Assembly: GCF_025913575.1 (NCBI RefSeq)
Contig: NZ_CP109785.1
Coordinates: 3,658,001-3,722,000, forward strand
From: Halocatena marina
GTDB taxonomy: Archaea; Halobacteriota; Halobacteria; Halobacteriales; Haloarculaceae
DNA: 64,000 bases
Direction: 5' to 3'
Of this stretch, positions 34,040 to 43,758 are shown piece after piece (the stretch's first letter is position 1; every line of letters starts with the position of its first letter). The notes beneath the pieces were generated by a model. It made no database searches. It was not told where the DNA came from and saw only the letters and a program-made list of their open reading frames with translations. A program made the translations under genes and the position numbers.

Positions 34040-35172
34040 TCGAGACAGGCTGCGACCACCCGAAGCATCGACGGCCCACGGATTTCTGCTGCGAACAGCG
34101 GGACGCGTTTGATATCTCGGCCACGGAACACTTCTTGAGCACGCTGGATCGCTTTCTGTTGACTCTGCCACCGACTCTGACAGAAATCACAATCGTCGAC
34201 GTTCGGCGTCACGAACCAATCGACTCCCTCTCCTGTTATCTGTTCGAGATCTTCTGTGATCCGGTTGACAACGACTGTTCCCGTCGGAATACCGAAATCA
34301 TCCAGACGATCGAGGAGCCGTTCTGATTCGATGACGCTCATCTCTTCAGGAACCATCACGACCCGAAACTCCGTGCGTTCGGGATCACGGAGCACCGACC
34401 GCAGGCGCTCAATTCGGTCGCTGAGCTCGTCAAGCTGGTCCATCCCGTGTGTGTCCTGATTACCGAACGGACCGGGCATGTTCCCGAGTGCATTCTGAAT
34501 CTGATCACGAAAGGAGAGAAATCGCCCCATCATGGAATCCATGAGTTCCGGAAGCGAGAGTAATCGAAGCGTGTGTCCGGTCGGTGCTGTGTCGACCACA
34601 ACGCGGTCGAATCGTGGATCGTCGAGGTATTCGAGAAGCAACTGCATCGCAGCCGTCTCGTCTGCCCCCGGCATCGCAGCTGGATTCATCGGATACGGAG
34701 ACGCACCCATCCCCATTCCCATTCCAGATTCTGTTCCCGGTCCTGTCCCTGCTCCTGCTCCCCCTTCGGGTCCCATCCCCATTCCGCTCTCGTCCATCGC
34801 TTCGAAGATGTCGCCGATGTTTCCGTGTCCGAAGTCGAACGGCGAGTCGGCTGCTTCGGGATCGATTTCGACACCGTATAGCGGGTGTTCGTCGCTGATT
34901 CGAGTCGGTTCGCTCGGAACTGGCAGCTGAAGAATATCCGAAAGCGAGTGTGCTGGGTCAGTCGAGATGATGAGTGTTGCAGTGCCGCCATTTGCGCTTG
35001 CCAGCGCAGTCGCTGCTGCGCACGTTGTCTTTCCGACACCACCTTTTCCGCCGTAGAGGACGTATTCCGGCGCGTCGATCCCAGACGGGACGGTGGCTTC
35101 GGCCACCATTTCCTCCTTGCTCGCATCGATCGATTCGATGGAATCGACCGCCTCGACCTCGATGTCGCTCAT
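34036..35172 (-). CDS. Get3/ArsA-family ATPase with Gly/Met-rich insertion
   Basis: 378 aa. The deviant P-loop G-G-K-G-G-V-G-K-T-T is at 41-50, the switch S-T-D-P-A-H-S at 70-76, and a second switch D-T-A-P-T-G-H-T near 193. A C-x2-C (C-D-F-C, near 330) corresponds to the zinc-linked dimer motif of Get3, favouring a tail-anchored-protein targeting role over arsenite export. Residues about 126-168 are an unusual low-complexity insertion rich in Gly, Met, Pro and Glu, placed where Get3 has its substrate-binding helical region. The N-terminus carries 35 extra acidic residues. No ars genes are nearby. Confidence 0.85.
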   Translation of the reverse strand: MSDIEVEAVDSIESIDASKEEMVAEATVPSGIDAPEYVLYGGKGGVGKTTCAAATALASANGGTATLIISTDPAHSLSDILQLPVPSEPTRISDEHPLYGVEIDPEAADSPFDFGHGNIGDIFEAMDESGMGMGPEGGAGAGTGPGTESGMGMGMGASPYPMNPAAMPGADETAAMQLLLEYLDDPRFDRVVVDTAPTGHTLRLLSLPELMDSMMGRFLSFRDQIQNALGNMPGPFGNQDTHGMDQLDELSDRIERLRSVLRDPERTEFRVVMVPEEMSVIESERLLDRLDDFGIPTGTVVVNRITEDLEQITGEGVDWFVTPNVDDCDFCQSRWQSQQKAIQRAQEVFRGRDIKRVPLFAAEIRGPSMLRVVAACLD

Positions 35173-35337
35173 GCTCGAACTACCCAGTCACGACTTGTGT
35201 ACCCGTCGATCTATGGACCGACAGCCGATCGATAGCCCGGTTCGAGAGTCTGTACTGACATCGATTCTGGTGCCGACCGTGGCAACGAATGCTGATTGTG
35301 GTGCTCTCGATCCTGAGGTTGGTGTGCGAGTGCGGAC

Positions 35338-35562
35338 TTAGTTTTTCCCTTTGACCGGCCACTGCGGGAAGATCGGCTCTTCTAAGCGTGCTATTTCATC
35401 GTCTGTCAGTGTGATCGTGATTGCATCCATGTTCTCCGCTAAGTGATCGAGGCTGCGGGGCCCAATGATTGGGGCGTCGACTACGTCTTTGTGCAGCAGC
35501 CACGCGAGACTGATCTGTGCTGGTGTCGCGTTTCTTTCGTCAGCGACTTCGTAGACCTGCAT
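35338..35562 (-). pseudogene. Aldo/keto reductase C-terminal remnant
   Basis: About 74 codons match only the end of an aldo/keto reductase: V-Y-E-V-A-D-E-R-N-A-T-P-A-Q-I-S-L-A-W-L-L, then D-A-P-I-I-G-P-R-S-L-D-H-L, and a tail D-D-E-I-A-R-L-E-E-P. The N-terminal 250 residues with the catalytic tetrad are missing. Just upstream lies the 3' end of the aminotransferase gene instead. The frame remains open into that gene, but the upstream translation is not AKR-like. It is most likely a relic of a deleted gene; an intact AKR is at 53751-54836. Confidence 0.75.
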
Positions 35563-35602
35563 CGAGGACGTTCCTGTCTCAACGATCGAGAATCCGACCG
35601 GC

Positions 35603-36700
35603 TTAGAAATACGCCGCGAGTCTCGATGCGGCTTGCTCGACACGGGGTGTGACGAGCGCGAATCGGAGCCAGTCCTCGCGTGTCTGTCCGAACGCCTCGC
35701 CGGGCATGCAGGCGACGCCAGCTTCGTCGATCAGTCGCTTTGCGTTTTCGAGCGATCCGGGATATCCTTCGAAACGCGCGAGGACATAGAAGCCTCCGTC
35801 GGGACGAGTGTACTCGGCTCCTGCGTCATCGAGCGCGTCGGTGAACGTTTCAATTCGTTCGGCAAGTCGGTCCCTGTTTTGGTTGTAGTACGACCGATCG
35901 GTTTCACGGAGCGCCCGGTAGACGGCGTACTGGGCCGGTCGGCTCCCAGTGACGTTAGTGAGCATATGCCGGGTACGCGCCGCATCGACCAGCCGTTCGG
36001 GGAGAACAGCATAGCCGACGCGAAAGCCAGTAATCGCCATCGACTTCGAGAAAGAGTTGGTCACCACCCGGTGAGTGGATTCGATCGAGAGCGCGCTCTC
36101 GAAATTCCCGGTAAAATCGAAGTGGTCGTACACCTCATCGCTCACAAGCAGCGCGTCATTCGCCTCGGCAATAGCAACGAGTTCGGCCATCGTTTCTGGA
36201 TCGTAGACCGCTCCCGTCGGATTGTTCGGTGAGTTCACGACGATGAGTGCCGTCTCCTCGCTCGCTTGCTCGCGGACGAGTTCTGGATCGAGGCTCCCGT
36301 CCGCAGCGACTGGAACCAGCGATTCCGTCCCGCCGAGCAGCGTCGTTCGACCCGAATAATACGGATAGACGGGATCTGTGAGAATAACCTCTTGTCCACT
36401 GTGAGTGGCAAATCCGCACGCCATCGAGAGATGATTCGCTTCACCGGCTCCGTTCGTGATGATGACTCGCTCAGTCTCGACGCCACGGCGTGCGGCGATC
36501 TCTTCACGAAGTGGAGTGAGACCTTCACTCGGTGGATACTGGAACTCGGAAACGTCGTGCTCTGCGTACTCAGTAAGCGCTTCACGGAGGGAAGCGGGCG
36601 GCTCCCAGTCGGGATTACCACTCACCATATCGACAATATCACGCTCGGCCGACTCCGCATACGCCATCACGTGATAAAACAGTGGCCGCTCGTATTCCAT
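35603..36700 (-). CDS. PLP-dependent aminotransferase class I/II
   Basis: 365 aa. Fold-type I features include G-N-P-D-W near residue 24, N-S-P-N-N-P-T-G near 155, S-D-E-V-Y-D near 189 and the PLP-binding S-F-S-K-S-M-A-I-T-G-F-R-V-G-Y near 218-232. The C-terminal domain has D-G-G-F-Y-V and R-F-A-L. It belongs to the aspartate/aromatic aminotransferase group of archaea; the substrate is not deducible. The frame is open upstream, but M-E-Y-E-R-P-L at 36700 is the domain start. It is divergent from the CinA-like gene, 81 bases away. Confidence 0.9.
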   Translation of the reverse strand: MEYERPLFYHVMAYAESAERDIVDMVSGNPDWEPPASLREALTEYAEHDVSEFQYPPSEGLTPLREEIAARRGVETERVIITNGAGEANHLSMACGFATHSGQEVILTDPVYPYYSGRTTLLGGTESLVPVAADGSLDPELVREQASEETALIVVNSPNNPTGAVYDPETMAELVAIAEANDALLVSDEVYDHFDFTGNFESALSIESTHRVVTNSFSKSMAITGFRVGYAVLPERLVDAARTRHMLTNVTGSRPAQYAVYRALRETDRSYYNQNRDRLAERIETFTDALDDAGAEYTRPDGGFYVLARFEGYPGSLENAKRLIDEAGVACMPGEAFGQTREDWLRFALVTPRVEQAASRLAAYF

Positions 36701-36781
36701 GCTCCTACTGATTGTGCCCCGATCCTGTCTCTTTCGCTCTCCGGCGGTGCATACATGGCCTTTCATCTGCTTTCTTCTGAT

Positions 36782-37321
36782 ATGACCGAGGAATTCGAAC
36801 GGAAGCAAGAACGACGTGATCCAATTGAGGTGCGCGTCGGTGCTACACTCCGTGAGCGTGACGTGACCGTTGCCGTTGCCGAGTCTTGCACCGGTGGTCT
36901 CATCGGCTCGCTGCTCACGGATGTAGCAGGTTCGAGTGATTACTTCGATCGGTCGGTCGTGACGTACTCCTACGATTCAAAGCGTGAACTGCTCGCTGTT
37001 TCGAGAGAAACGCTCGATGCACACGGCGCAGTGAGCGAACCGGTAGCTCGTGAGATGGCACGCGCGGTCTGTGATACGGCTGGCACGACGTGGGGCGTCG
37101 CCACCACTGGCGTCGCCGGACCGGACGGAGGGACTGACGAGACGCCCGTTGGTACCGTATACGTCGGCATCTCGAACGCGGCTCCGTGGGGAACGAAAGC
37201 GTCGAAAACGACGGCCGAACGCTACGTCTTCGAGAAGCCGGAAACGCGAACCGAGTTCAAAGATCGATTTGCACGACAGGCGCTGTCTGACCTCCTCGCA
37301 CGCCTCCAGAACGAGCAGTAG
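36782..37321 (+). CDS. CinA C-terminal domain protein (nicotinamide-nucleotide amidase-like)
   Basis: 179 aa, the stand-alone amidase domain (PncC/CinA-C). It shows V-A-V-A-E-S-C-T-G-G-L-I near residue 30 (catalytic Ser region), V-V-T-Y-S near 60, and G-V-A-G-P-D-G-G near 115. It deamidates NMN to nicotinic acid mononucleotide in pyridine salvage. The N-terminal CinA/MoaB-like domain is absent, as in many short forms. The ATG at 36782 is the nearest good start; the open frame far upstream overlaps the divergent aminotransferase gene and is not coding. Confidence 0.88.
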   Translation: MTEEFERKQERRDPIEVRVGATLRERDVTVAVAESCTGGLIGSLLTDVAGSSDYFDRSVVTYSYDSKRELLAVSRETLDAHGAVSEPVAREMARAVCDTAGTTWGVATTGVAGPDGGTDETPVGTVYVGISNAAPWGTKASKTTAERYVFEKPETRTEFKDRFARQALSDLLARLQNEQ

Positions 37322-37364
37322 GAAATTCGAAAGCTTTCTACCCCTATCGAGCATCACCCCGGTC

Positions 37365-37835
37365 GTGAATAAACACGGACACGTCCTCAACGGTCTTCTC
37401 CTCGGCATTGGACTGGGGTTCATTCTCGCACCCGATGGCAGCGTCGAGACACTCCGGATGATCGTTGCAGTAACAGTCCCTGTCTCTCTCGGTGCGCTCT
37501 TTCCCGATATCGACACCGAGTTCGGGAGACACCGGAAAACGTTGCACAACCTCCCAGTCCTCGGGATGTTCATCGCGTTCCCGTTCGTATTCGATAATCT
37601 ACATTATGTGTGGATCGGTGTGCTTACCCACTACGTCCTCGATGTCGTCGGAAGCAAACGCGGAATCGCCCTATTTTATCCATTCGAACAAGAATACGGC
37701 TTTCCAACGGGAGTAGCAACGAAGAGCCAATACACCAGCGTCGTCACGCTCGTCATCACAGCTACTGAACTGATCATTGTGTTCACCGTTGTGTACGGAG
37801 CAGGACGGTACGGCTGGACGGTCCCGGCAGTATAA
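37365..37835 (+). CDS. YdjM/YbcI-type membrane metal-dependent hydrolase (DUF457)
   Basis: 156 aa from a GTG at 37365. The N-terminal H-G-H-V-L-N-G is followed by the L-F-P-D-I-D-T-E-F-G segment near 45-54 and R-K-T-L-H-N, then V-L-T-H-Y-V-L-D near 85. These give the His/Asp set of the DUF457 family. Four hydrophobic helices make it an integral membrane protein. The family is related to phospholipase-C-like metal hydrolases; the substrate is unknown. It follows cinA by 43 bases in the same direction. Confidence 0.82.
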   Translation: MNKHGHVLNGLLLGIGLGFILAPDGSVETLRMIVAVTVPVSLGALFPDIDTEFGRHRKTLHNLPVLGMFIAFPFVFDNLHYVWIGVLTHYVLDVVGSKRGIALFYPFEQEYGFPTGVATKSQYTSVVTLVITATELIIVFTVVYGAGRYGWTVPAV

Positions 37836-37930
37836 TCAGATTTATCACACCGACGACACTGGGAAAATTTCCGCTCTCTGTGAATCGGCGACAGCGGCAG
37901 GGTAATGGTTCGTGTTCGTTTGTGTCCGTG

Positions 37931-38686
37931 TCAATAGACGCGCACGTCGTCGAATCGCCCTTCGTACGCGATGTGTCCCGGGTGGGTTGGTTCGGTCCCT
38001 GAGAGGAGGATTCGATCGATCTTTCCCCACGTATTCTCATAGCCCAGATGAGCGAACTCCGTCGCACAGCGGACGTGATGTTCGAATCCCGACCGATGGA
38101 AGATTCGTCGCGGTGCTCGGTTTTTGAGTACTCTCACAAGGTCTTCGATGTCGTCGATCGGCGCTTCGAACGTCGTCCACGCCTCTCCAATCGTTCCTCG
38201 AAGGTGGGCGTACGAGGCTGTGAATCCTGGTAGACCGGTATCGCGTGCAATTTCCTGTGCACGCACGTTATGGCGCTCTCTGTGCTTTGGATTGTACGTC
38301 TCGACTGCGTGGACAGTGTATTCGCGGATATCGCTTTCGTCGAGACTGACTGTGAGAAACTCGGGATGGGGGGCGAGAACAGCAGCTCCCTGCCGTTGGA
38401 GTTCTGTCATTGCCCCCGACAGTGTGATGAAGTCGGGAATCGGATCCGTGAGTCCGATCGCGAGAACGTGCTTTCGCGTCCGCCAGTCGCCCGTAAATAT
38501 CTCACGAGCGGGATAGACATCGAGGTCGTCGTCTGAGAATGCCTCAGCCTTTGCTCGAATGTTAGGAAACCGAGTAAAATGTGGCGCGTAGACAATGGCG
38601 TCGAGTCCCCGCGCTTTCGACCGCTCGACGATCGACTCGTCGAGAATCTTCACGTGCATATCAATTCGAACCTCGCCCCCTGTCAC
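37931..38686 (-). CDS. PHP-domain metal-dependent phosphoesterase-like protein
   Basis: 251 aa. The PHP pattern begins with R-I-D-M-H-V-K (the usual D-x-H-x-H has Lys at the second His). It continues with G-L-D-A-I-V-Y-A-P-H near 27-36, P-A-R-E-I-F-T-G near 59, L-A-P-H-P-E-F near 103-109, and a C-terminal A-S-Y-A-H-L-R. Several metal ligands are conserved, so catalysis is plausible. Possible roles include a phosphatase or a nucleic acid phosphoesterase. The ATG at 38686 is used; a GTG at 38671 is an alternative. Confidence 0.8.
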   Translation of the reverse strand: MTGGEVRIDMHVKILDESIVERSKARGLDAIVYAPHFTRFPNIRAKAEAFSDDDLDVYPAREIFTGDWRTRKHVLAIGLTDPIPDFITLSGAMTELQRQGAAVLAPHPEFLTVSLDESDIREYTVHAVETYNPKHRERHNVRAQEIARDTGLPGFTASYAHLRGTIGEAWTTFEAPIDDIEDLVRVLKNRAPRRIFHRSGFEHHVRCATEFAHLGYENTWGKIDRILLSGTEPTHPGHIAYEGRFDDVRVY

Positions 38687-38862
38687 GGTACTGGATACTC
38701 ACAGTCGAATGATAACGATGCCGTTCCAGAGACGCAATTGAACCAACTGTAGTTCAACGCATTATATACTGTTCGCCTGTGATAGCAGGTGGGCACCGAA
38801 GCTTGCTTTCGTCGAGAAATCGAACGCGAGCAGCGTGCGCCAAAGCTTCTCGGAGCGCTACG

Positions 38863-39300
38863 TTATCGATCTTCGCTGTCGAGCACGCGGATCTGGTCGC
38901 CCCGCACGGTCACCGGAATCGGGACCGTCGCTTCGTACAGTTCGACAGTCACCTGATCTTTGCTCTCATCGATGCGCTGTACTTGCGCTTTTTCGCCTTT
39001 GAACGGACCAGCGATGAGTTCGACGATATCGCCTTCGGCGATCCCCTCGACATCTGGTTTCGGTGAGAGGAAGTGTTCGACCTCGACAATCGAGGATTCA
39101 CCTTGAACGAGACCGCGTGCGTGCGGTATCTCGTCGAGGATGCGGTCGAACACACTCGAATCGTCGGCTTCGACCATCACGTAGCTCGTGAGGGAGTCGG
39201 GCGCAAGCGCCGCGTGAACTGACGATTCCTCGCGGTTCATGATCATATCTGCGACTGTCCGCTCCTGACTTGCGGTCGTTTTGACTGCGTAAATCGACAT
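38863..39300 (-). CDS. spt5: Transcription elongation factor Spt5 (NusG homologue)
   Basis: 145 aa. An N-terminal NGN domain (I-Y-A-V-K-T-T-A-S-Q-E, then G-Y/S-Y-V-M-V-E-A) is followed by a KOW motif (G-D-I-V-E-L-I-A-G-P-F-K-G-E-K-A near 89-105). It binds the RNA polymerase clamp with Spt4 and raises processivity. The start overlaps the secE stop by one base (TAATG), the conserved archaeal secE-spt5 arrangement. Confidence 0.95.
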   Translation of the reverse strand: MSIYAVKTTASQERTVADMIMNREESSVHAALAPDSLTSYVMVEADDSSVFDRILDEIPHARGLVQGESSIVEVEHFLSPKPDVEGIAEGDIVELIAGPFKGEKAQVQRIDESKDQVTVELYEATVPIPVTVRGDQIRVLDSEDR

Positions 39301-39473
39301 TAGGCACCACCTGGTAGGATCGTCATGAAGACGAAGATGATGAACCCGAGGAGCCCGACAAGCACGATTCCCGCACCTGCGACGAGCGACACCTGAGAGA
39401 ACTCCTCTGTTGATGGTGTGCTGGCGAGTTTGAGCACACGAATGTACGAGGAGAGGTTCTTCGGGATGTTCAT
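39300..39473 (-). CDS. secE: Preprotein translocase subunit SecE (Sec61-gamma)
   Basis: 57 aa: [17 protein letters not shown], a T-P-S-T-E-E-F loop, and one C-terminal membrane helix ([15 protein letters not shown]). This is the usual single-span archaeal SecE with an amphipathic helix before the membrane segment. It clamps SecY in the translocon. It is translationally coupled to spt5 and lies downstream of ftsZ1 in the same direction, the standard haloarchaeal order. Confidence 0.93.
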   Translation of the reverse strand: MNIPKNLSSYIRVLKLASTPSTEEFSQVSLVAGAGIVLVGLLGFIIFVFMTILPGGA

Positions 39474-39615
39474 ACAGACTCTTGCAGATGGTCGTTTTTC
39501 TATCTTTCTACCGCGTTATCCGAGATGGTGAATAAAATATAAATACATTGTCAAATATAATTTCTGCGACAGAGGACATCGAACGAGGCTTCTCTCACTG
39601 CAACTGAAAGGAGTG

Positions 39616-40773
39616 TCATTCGATGTAGTCGATCGAGTCTTCAGCGGACGATCGTGTGCGTGCTTCACGGTCTGCTTCGCTGCGTCCGTAGATTTGGGGC
39701 GACTCGACACCAGTGACGACGACCATTGTTTCCATCCGTTGCTCGAACTCTGAATCAACGGACGCTCCCCAAATGATTCGGGCGTCGCTATCGATGCGCT
39801 CGTAGATTTCTTCGACGACTCCTTCTGCTTCCTCGATACTCATACTGGGGCCGCCAACCACGTTGATAAGCGCGCTACTGGCGTTCGAAAATTCGACATC
39901 AAGCAGCGGCGAACGAAGCGCAGACCGGATAGAGTCCCGTGCTTTGTTCTCAGATTCGGACTCGCCGAGACCGATCATCGCAACCCCCCCGTTCTCCATG
40001 ATCGTTTTCACGTCGGCGAAGTCGACGTTCACGAGACCGGGTTTGGTGATGAGTTCTGTCATTCCCTTCACCGAGCGCATCAACACACGATCGCAGATTT
40101 TGAATGCGTCCTGCAGCGGAAGATTCGGCGCGTAATCGAGCAATCGATCGTTCGGGATGACGATTACCGTATCTGCGACCGATCGTAGTCGTTCTAACCC
40201 TGCGTCGGCGTTCGACCGTCGTCGTTTCCCTTCAGCAGTAAATGGGATGGTGACGACAGCGATGGTGAGTGCACCGACATCTTGGGCCGCCTGCGCGACG
40301 ACCGGTGCAGAGCCAGTTCCCGTCCCGCCACCGAGACCGGCTGTAATAAACACCATATCAGAGTCGTCCATCGCGGCTGTGATGTCGTCTTTGTTCTCTA
40401 AGGCAGCTTCTTCGCCGATTTGGGGGACAGAACCTGCACCCCGACCGCCAGTGTGTTTACGACCGATGAGAATCTTAGAATCAGCGGATACCTGTTCTGC
40501 AAGATGTTGAGCGTCGGTGTTGGTTGCAATAAGCGTCGCTCCGTGGATACCCTCTTCTGCCATCCGTGTAACCGTGTTGCTCCCAGCGCCGCCACATCCA
40601 AAGACCGTAATTTTAGTTTGCAGATCGCTGACAATACCCGCAAGCTCGTCATCGGTCATCGTTCCGGACGTGCTGATGTCGGCCTCGGTGTCAGTGTCGG
40701 CCCCGTTCCCGCGTGGGAGATCCTCCTCCTCCCCCTCGGCCTCGTTGATCGCGTCCTCGATGATCGAGTCCAT
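39616..40773 (-). CDS. ftsZ1: Cell division GTPase FtsZ1
   Basis: 385 aa. An acidic N-terminal extension of about 50 residues precedes the tubulin-like GTPase. The core has F-G-C-G-G-A-G-S-N near 58-66, the G-box G-G-G-T-G-T-G-S-A at 148-156 and the T7-loop region N-V-D-F-A-D-V. The C-terminal tail ends acidic (D-S-I-D-Y-I-E). FtsZ1 and FtsZ2 have distinct roles in haloarchaeal division, FtsZ1 acting as scaffold. A TATA-like ATAGTTAT about 30 bases upstream of 40773 supports this ATG over one 21 bases earlier. The secE-spt5 neighbourhood identifies it as the FtsZ1 type. Confidence 0.93.
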   Translation of the reverse strand: MDSIIEDAINEAEGEEEDLPRGNGADTDTEADISTSGTMTDDELAGIVSDLQTKITVFGCGGAGSNTVTRMAEEGIHGATLIATNTDAQHLAEQVSADSKILIGRKHTGGRGAGSVPQIGEEAALENKDDITAAMDDSDMVFITAGLGGGTGTGSAPVVAQAAQDVGALTIAVVTIPFTAEGKRRRSNADAGLERLRSVADTVIVIPNDRLLDYAPNLPLQDAFKICDRVLMRSVKGMTELITKPGLVNVDFADVKTIMENGGVAMIGLGESESENKARDSIRSALRSPLLDVEFSNASSALINVVGGPSMSIEEAEGVVEEIYERIDSDARIIWGASVDSEFEQRMETMVVVTGVESPQIYGRSEADREARTRSSAEDSIDYIE

Positions 40774-40799
40774 GCCTGCGTGGGATAACAGCAACGTCG

Positions 40800-40810
40800 G
40801 ATAACTATCT
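40800..40810 (-). promoter_or_regulatory. TATA-like box for ftsZ1
   Basis: The minus strand reads AGATAGTTAT, about 30 bases before the ATG at 40773. Confidence 0.45.
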
Positions 40811-40840
40811 TTCGCCAGCAGTCCGACGTGTGTCAGACAT

Positions 40841-42196
40841 TCATATGGATGAAAACATGTATGTCTGTCGTTCTCGAACGTCGCCCGGTGTCACGGTCGT
40901 GTTATCGATTTCGACAGTCTGGCCATCTGAGAGCCGACCGAACGCCGGCCCTTCAGGAACGCCTTGTTCTCGGGCTAGTGTGGGTGAAAACGCCGTCCTG
41001 TGTGCGACAATCTGATCACCGTCACGTTCGACATCGTCGTACTTCGTATCGAGAACTGTAATAAACTCTTCCATAAGATCGTTTCGGTCTACCGATTCCG
41101 GGAGAACGACCGTTTTGCCGAGCTTCGTCCCACCTTCGACGGTCGTGACAGCTATTGAATACGAGCGGATGGTCGATAGTATCCGTTCGTGGTCGATGCC
41201 GTTCACCTCTGCGAGAAGACCCGACGGAAGATCGAGCTGTGAGTATGATGTGTGTGGATCTTGGTCGTCGTTTTCAGTCCACAACTGTCGTGCGCTGTCG
41301 CCGAACCGGAGTCCGTTTTCGATCGCCATCACGTCTCGTTCGAGTTGTTTTACGAGTTCGAGCGGAACGCCTGTCGTTTCTTTCATCCACGTTTCGCTGA
41401 CGATCGGGTAGCCAAGCGATTCGACGGTTCGTTCGAGAGCAGGAGCAGTGCCGTCGATGAGCGCGTATTCGGCGCTACTCTGTTCGAACGCCTGCTCGAG
41501 AACAGCTCGGTTTGCGTTCTCGGTCGGATCACCCATCGCATCGAGCGCCCAGTCAACAGCGACGTGGCCGACCGCCCAGTCGGTGTCACGAACGACGCGT
41601 TCGAATCGCGGGACGTAGTGCCCGCCACCGAACCCGACGACCGTCCGTTCGCGCTCGGGGTCGACGCCGCGTAGATCGAGAATAGCTTGTGCGACCGCGC
41701 GTGCGCCATCTGGATCATTCCACTGTGATTCGTCGCTCCCCAATTCGACGAACAGAGACGGCGTATCGAGTGTTGTTGGACCGTGGTGGGTTCCTTCTAA
41801 TCCGACGTCGTACCCGGCTGGGGCGTGTTCTGTGAGCGCCGTGAGTGCTTTTGCTTGCGCGTTTGGCGCGGCCCGGGCCAGATCGTGGTCGTGGCCGCCG
41901 AACTCTGCCGGACCAAAATTCCCCGTTGGATGGGCCGTCAGTAGCGCTCCCGTTTCACCAGCGTGGCGCGAAGCGAACACGATCAACGAGGGATCGCAGA
42001 ACACCTCATCGACAGCATCCAGATGAAGATGAAGCTCATCGAAGATCCGGAGTTCGACGTCTTCGAGCCGGTAGACGGTACTGTCTCCGTCGACGTCGGA
42101 CTGTGTCTCGTGCTCTTCCCAGTCTGCGAGGGCAAGAAGCTGCTCGCAGATGTGGAGCGAAGCGCTGTCAGCGCGGCTAACGACGATGCCGATCAC
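40841..42196 (-). CDS. dtdA: D-aminoacyl-tRNA deacylase DtdA (GEK1 family)
   Basis: 451 aa. DtdA features include [10 protein letters not shown] near the start, [16 protein letters not shown] near 75-90, [10 protein letters not shown] near 133, and [12 protein letters not shown] near 189. The enzyme removes D-amino acids wrongly attached to tRNA. The catalytic domain occupies about 1-270. The C-terminal 180 residues form an extra domain, longer than in minimal archaeal members, possibly for tRNA binding. Confidence 0.9.
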   Translation of the reverse strand: MIGIVVSRADSASLHICEQLLALADWEEHETQSDVDGDSTVYRLEDVELRIFDELHLHLDAVDEVFCDPSLIVFASRHAGETGALLTAHPTGNFGPAEFGGHDHDLARAAPNAQAKALTALTEHAPAGYDVGLEGTHHGPTTLDTPSLFVELGSDESQWNDPDGARAVAQAILDLRGVDPERERTVVGFGGGHYVPRFERVVRDTDWAVGHVAVDWALDAMGDPTENANRAVLEQAFEQSSAEYALIDGTAPALERTVESLGYPIVSETWMKETTGVPLELVKQLERDVMAIENGLRFGDSARQLWTENDDQDPHTSYSQLDLPSGLLAEVNGIDHERILSTIRSYSIAVTTVEGGTKLGKTVVLPESVDRNDLMEEFITVLDTKYDDVERDGDQIVAHRTAFSPTLAREQGVPEGPAFGRLSDGQTVEIDNTTVTPGDVRERQTYMFSSI

Positions 42197-42298
42197 ATCC
42201 GCACTCGATCGCCGTCAGGGTAAAGCTCATCGGGTTTCTGTGCTTCTCACCGAGTCAGAAATGGAACTGCTTAATGGATCCCCTCCGGTACGCTCGAT

Positions 42299-42868
42299 AT
42301 GGTTTTGTCATCTTCGATTCCTGTCGTTCCGTTATTCTCCGGCTCGACAGCCATGAGCACCGTCCTGTTGCTTGGTGTTTTTGCATTGTTCTTGCTCGGT
42401 GCCGAAATATTCACTAACGGCGTTGAGTGGCTCGGTCACCGCCCTAGGGTAGGCAGCCCAACAGGGAGCCCCCCCGGTGCAGTACTCTCACGGTTGCGCA
42501 CACCGCTTTCGACCGAACGTCCTGAGAAGTTCAACAGCGATCTCTGGGTTTCGCGGGATACGGATCCGCTTGCTCTTGATAAGAGCACCGGCGCAATAGC
42601 GTTTCACAGGTCGATTTTGATCACACTCGGCATTCTGTTTACGTCGTGGCTCTCGTTCCACTGGGATATAGCGAGCTTTCTAAATGCCGTCTCGGCTATC
42701 CTCGCGATTGTGTGTGGTGTGATCTTCTCCTACCGTCTCCACTCTCTCGACACAAAGCGAATGCAACCAGCACCGTTTCTCGTCGGTGGTCAGTTCTATC
42801 TGCTGCCCATCGGCGGTGTATTGTACCACGTCTTCGCTCTCGGACTGACCAACGTAGCAGGACACTAA
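42299..42868 (+). CDS. Membrane protein resembling a shortened Na+/Ca2+ exchanger
   Basis: 189 aa; an ATG at 42353 would give 171 aa. The first helix and the segment G-A-E-I-F-T-N-G-V-E-W-L-G-H-R match the alpha-repeat start of haloarchaeal calcium/sodium antiporters. The expected transport motif after it is eroded into an Arg/Pro-rich stretch, and the acidic ion ligand (usually G-T-x-L-P-E) is not recognisable. Three further hydrophobic helices follow (about 100-190), and the second alpha repeat is missing. It is either a decayed exchanger or a half-length descendant with a new role. It sits 21 bases before aroE. Confidence 0.55.
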   Translation: MVLSSSIPVVPLFSGSTAMSTVLLLGVFALFLLGAEIFTNGVEWLGHRPRVGSPTGSPPGAVLSRLRTPLSTERPEKFNSDLWVSRDTDPLALDKSTGAIAFHRSILITLGILFTSWLSFHWDIASFLNAVSAILAIVCGVIFSYRLHSLDTKRMQPAPFLVGGQFYLLPIGGVLYHVFALGLTNVAGH

Positions 42869-42889
42869 CACCTCAACATCAGCATTCAC

Positions 42890-43681
42890 ATGAACGTATT
42901 TGGACTACTCGGCAATCCTGTCGGCCATTCGCTATCGCCACCGATGCACGAGAGTGCGTACGACGCGCTCGGTATGGATGCCCGTTACGTCACGTTCGAA
43001 CCCCACCCCGACGATCTCGAACGGGCGCTGACCGGTGCTCGGGCGCTCGGAATCGTCGGTCTCAACGTAACGATTCCGTTCAAACAAGACGTGCTCTCGT
43101 TCGTTGATCCGGATCCGCTCGCTGGGCGCATCGGTGCGGTCAACACCATCGACATAGCGGAGGGAATCGGATACAACACCGACGCAGAGGGTGCTGTGAG
43201 AGCGTTGCGCTCGCATGATGTGGCGCTATCGGGGACAGCCGTCGTCGTTGGTGCCGGTGGTGCTGGTCGGGCCGTCGCGTTCGGTCTTGCGGACGAAGGG
43301 ATGACCGTCCGTATCGCCAACCGAACCGTCGAGCGAGCGAACGAACTCGCACAAGACGTCCCAAACGCATCGAGTCACGGACTTGATTCCCTTTCGGAGA
43401 TCGTTGCGGAGGCAGACGTACTCGTCAATGCAACGAGCGTGGGAATGGATGAGGATATATCCCCAGTACCCGCAACAGCCCTCCATGCGGATTGTGCTGT
43501 CCTTGATGCTGTGTATACACCGATCGAAACACGCCTGCTGAGAGACGCACAACGAGCGGGCGCAACGACTGTCGATGGCGGGTGGATGCTCCTCTATCAG
43601 GGTGCAGTCGCGTTCGAACACTGGACTGGCCGCGACGCCCCGATCGATTCCATGAACAACGCGCTCCGTGATCGACTGTAG
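42890..43681 (+). CDS. aroE: Shikimate dehydrogenase
   Basis: 263 aa. The shikimate-binding [10 protein letters not shown] is near residue 7, the catalytic Lys in N-V-T-I-P-F-K near 65, the NADP loop G-A-G-G-A-G-R near 121-127, and N-R-T near 145 favours NADP. C-terminal [10 protein letters not shown] is conserved. It reduces 3-dehydroshikimate to shikimate, downstream of dehydroquinate synthase II encoded at 20754-21932. Confidence 0.94.
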   Translation: MNVFGLLGNPVGHSLSPPMHESAYDALGMDARYVTFEPHPDDLERALTGARALGIVGLNVTIPFKQDVLSFVDPDPLAGRIGAVNTIDIAEGIGYNTDAEGAVRALRSHDVALSGTAVVVGAGGAGRAVAFGLADEGMTVRIANRTVERANELAQDVPNASSHGLDSLSEIVAEADVLVNATSVGMDEDISPVPATALHADCAVLDAVYTPIETRLLRDAQRAGATTVDGGWMLLYQGAVAFEHWTGRDAPIDSMNNALRDRL

Positions 43682-43758
43682 CTGTTCGATTCGGTCCAAC
43701 TCGATACCCCGAAACGCGCCCGTTCGATGTGCATTTGAACTGTGAGCGATCGGGTACG

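Noticed and set aside
38080..38110. A TTCGAATCCC string resembling a tRNA T-loop.
   Set aside because: It lies inside the PHP gene at 37931-38686 and no acceptor or anticodon stems can be paired around it.
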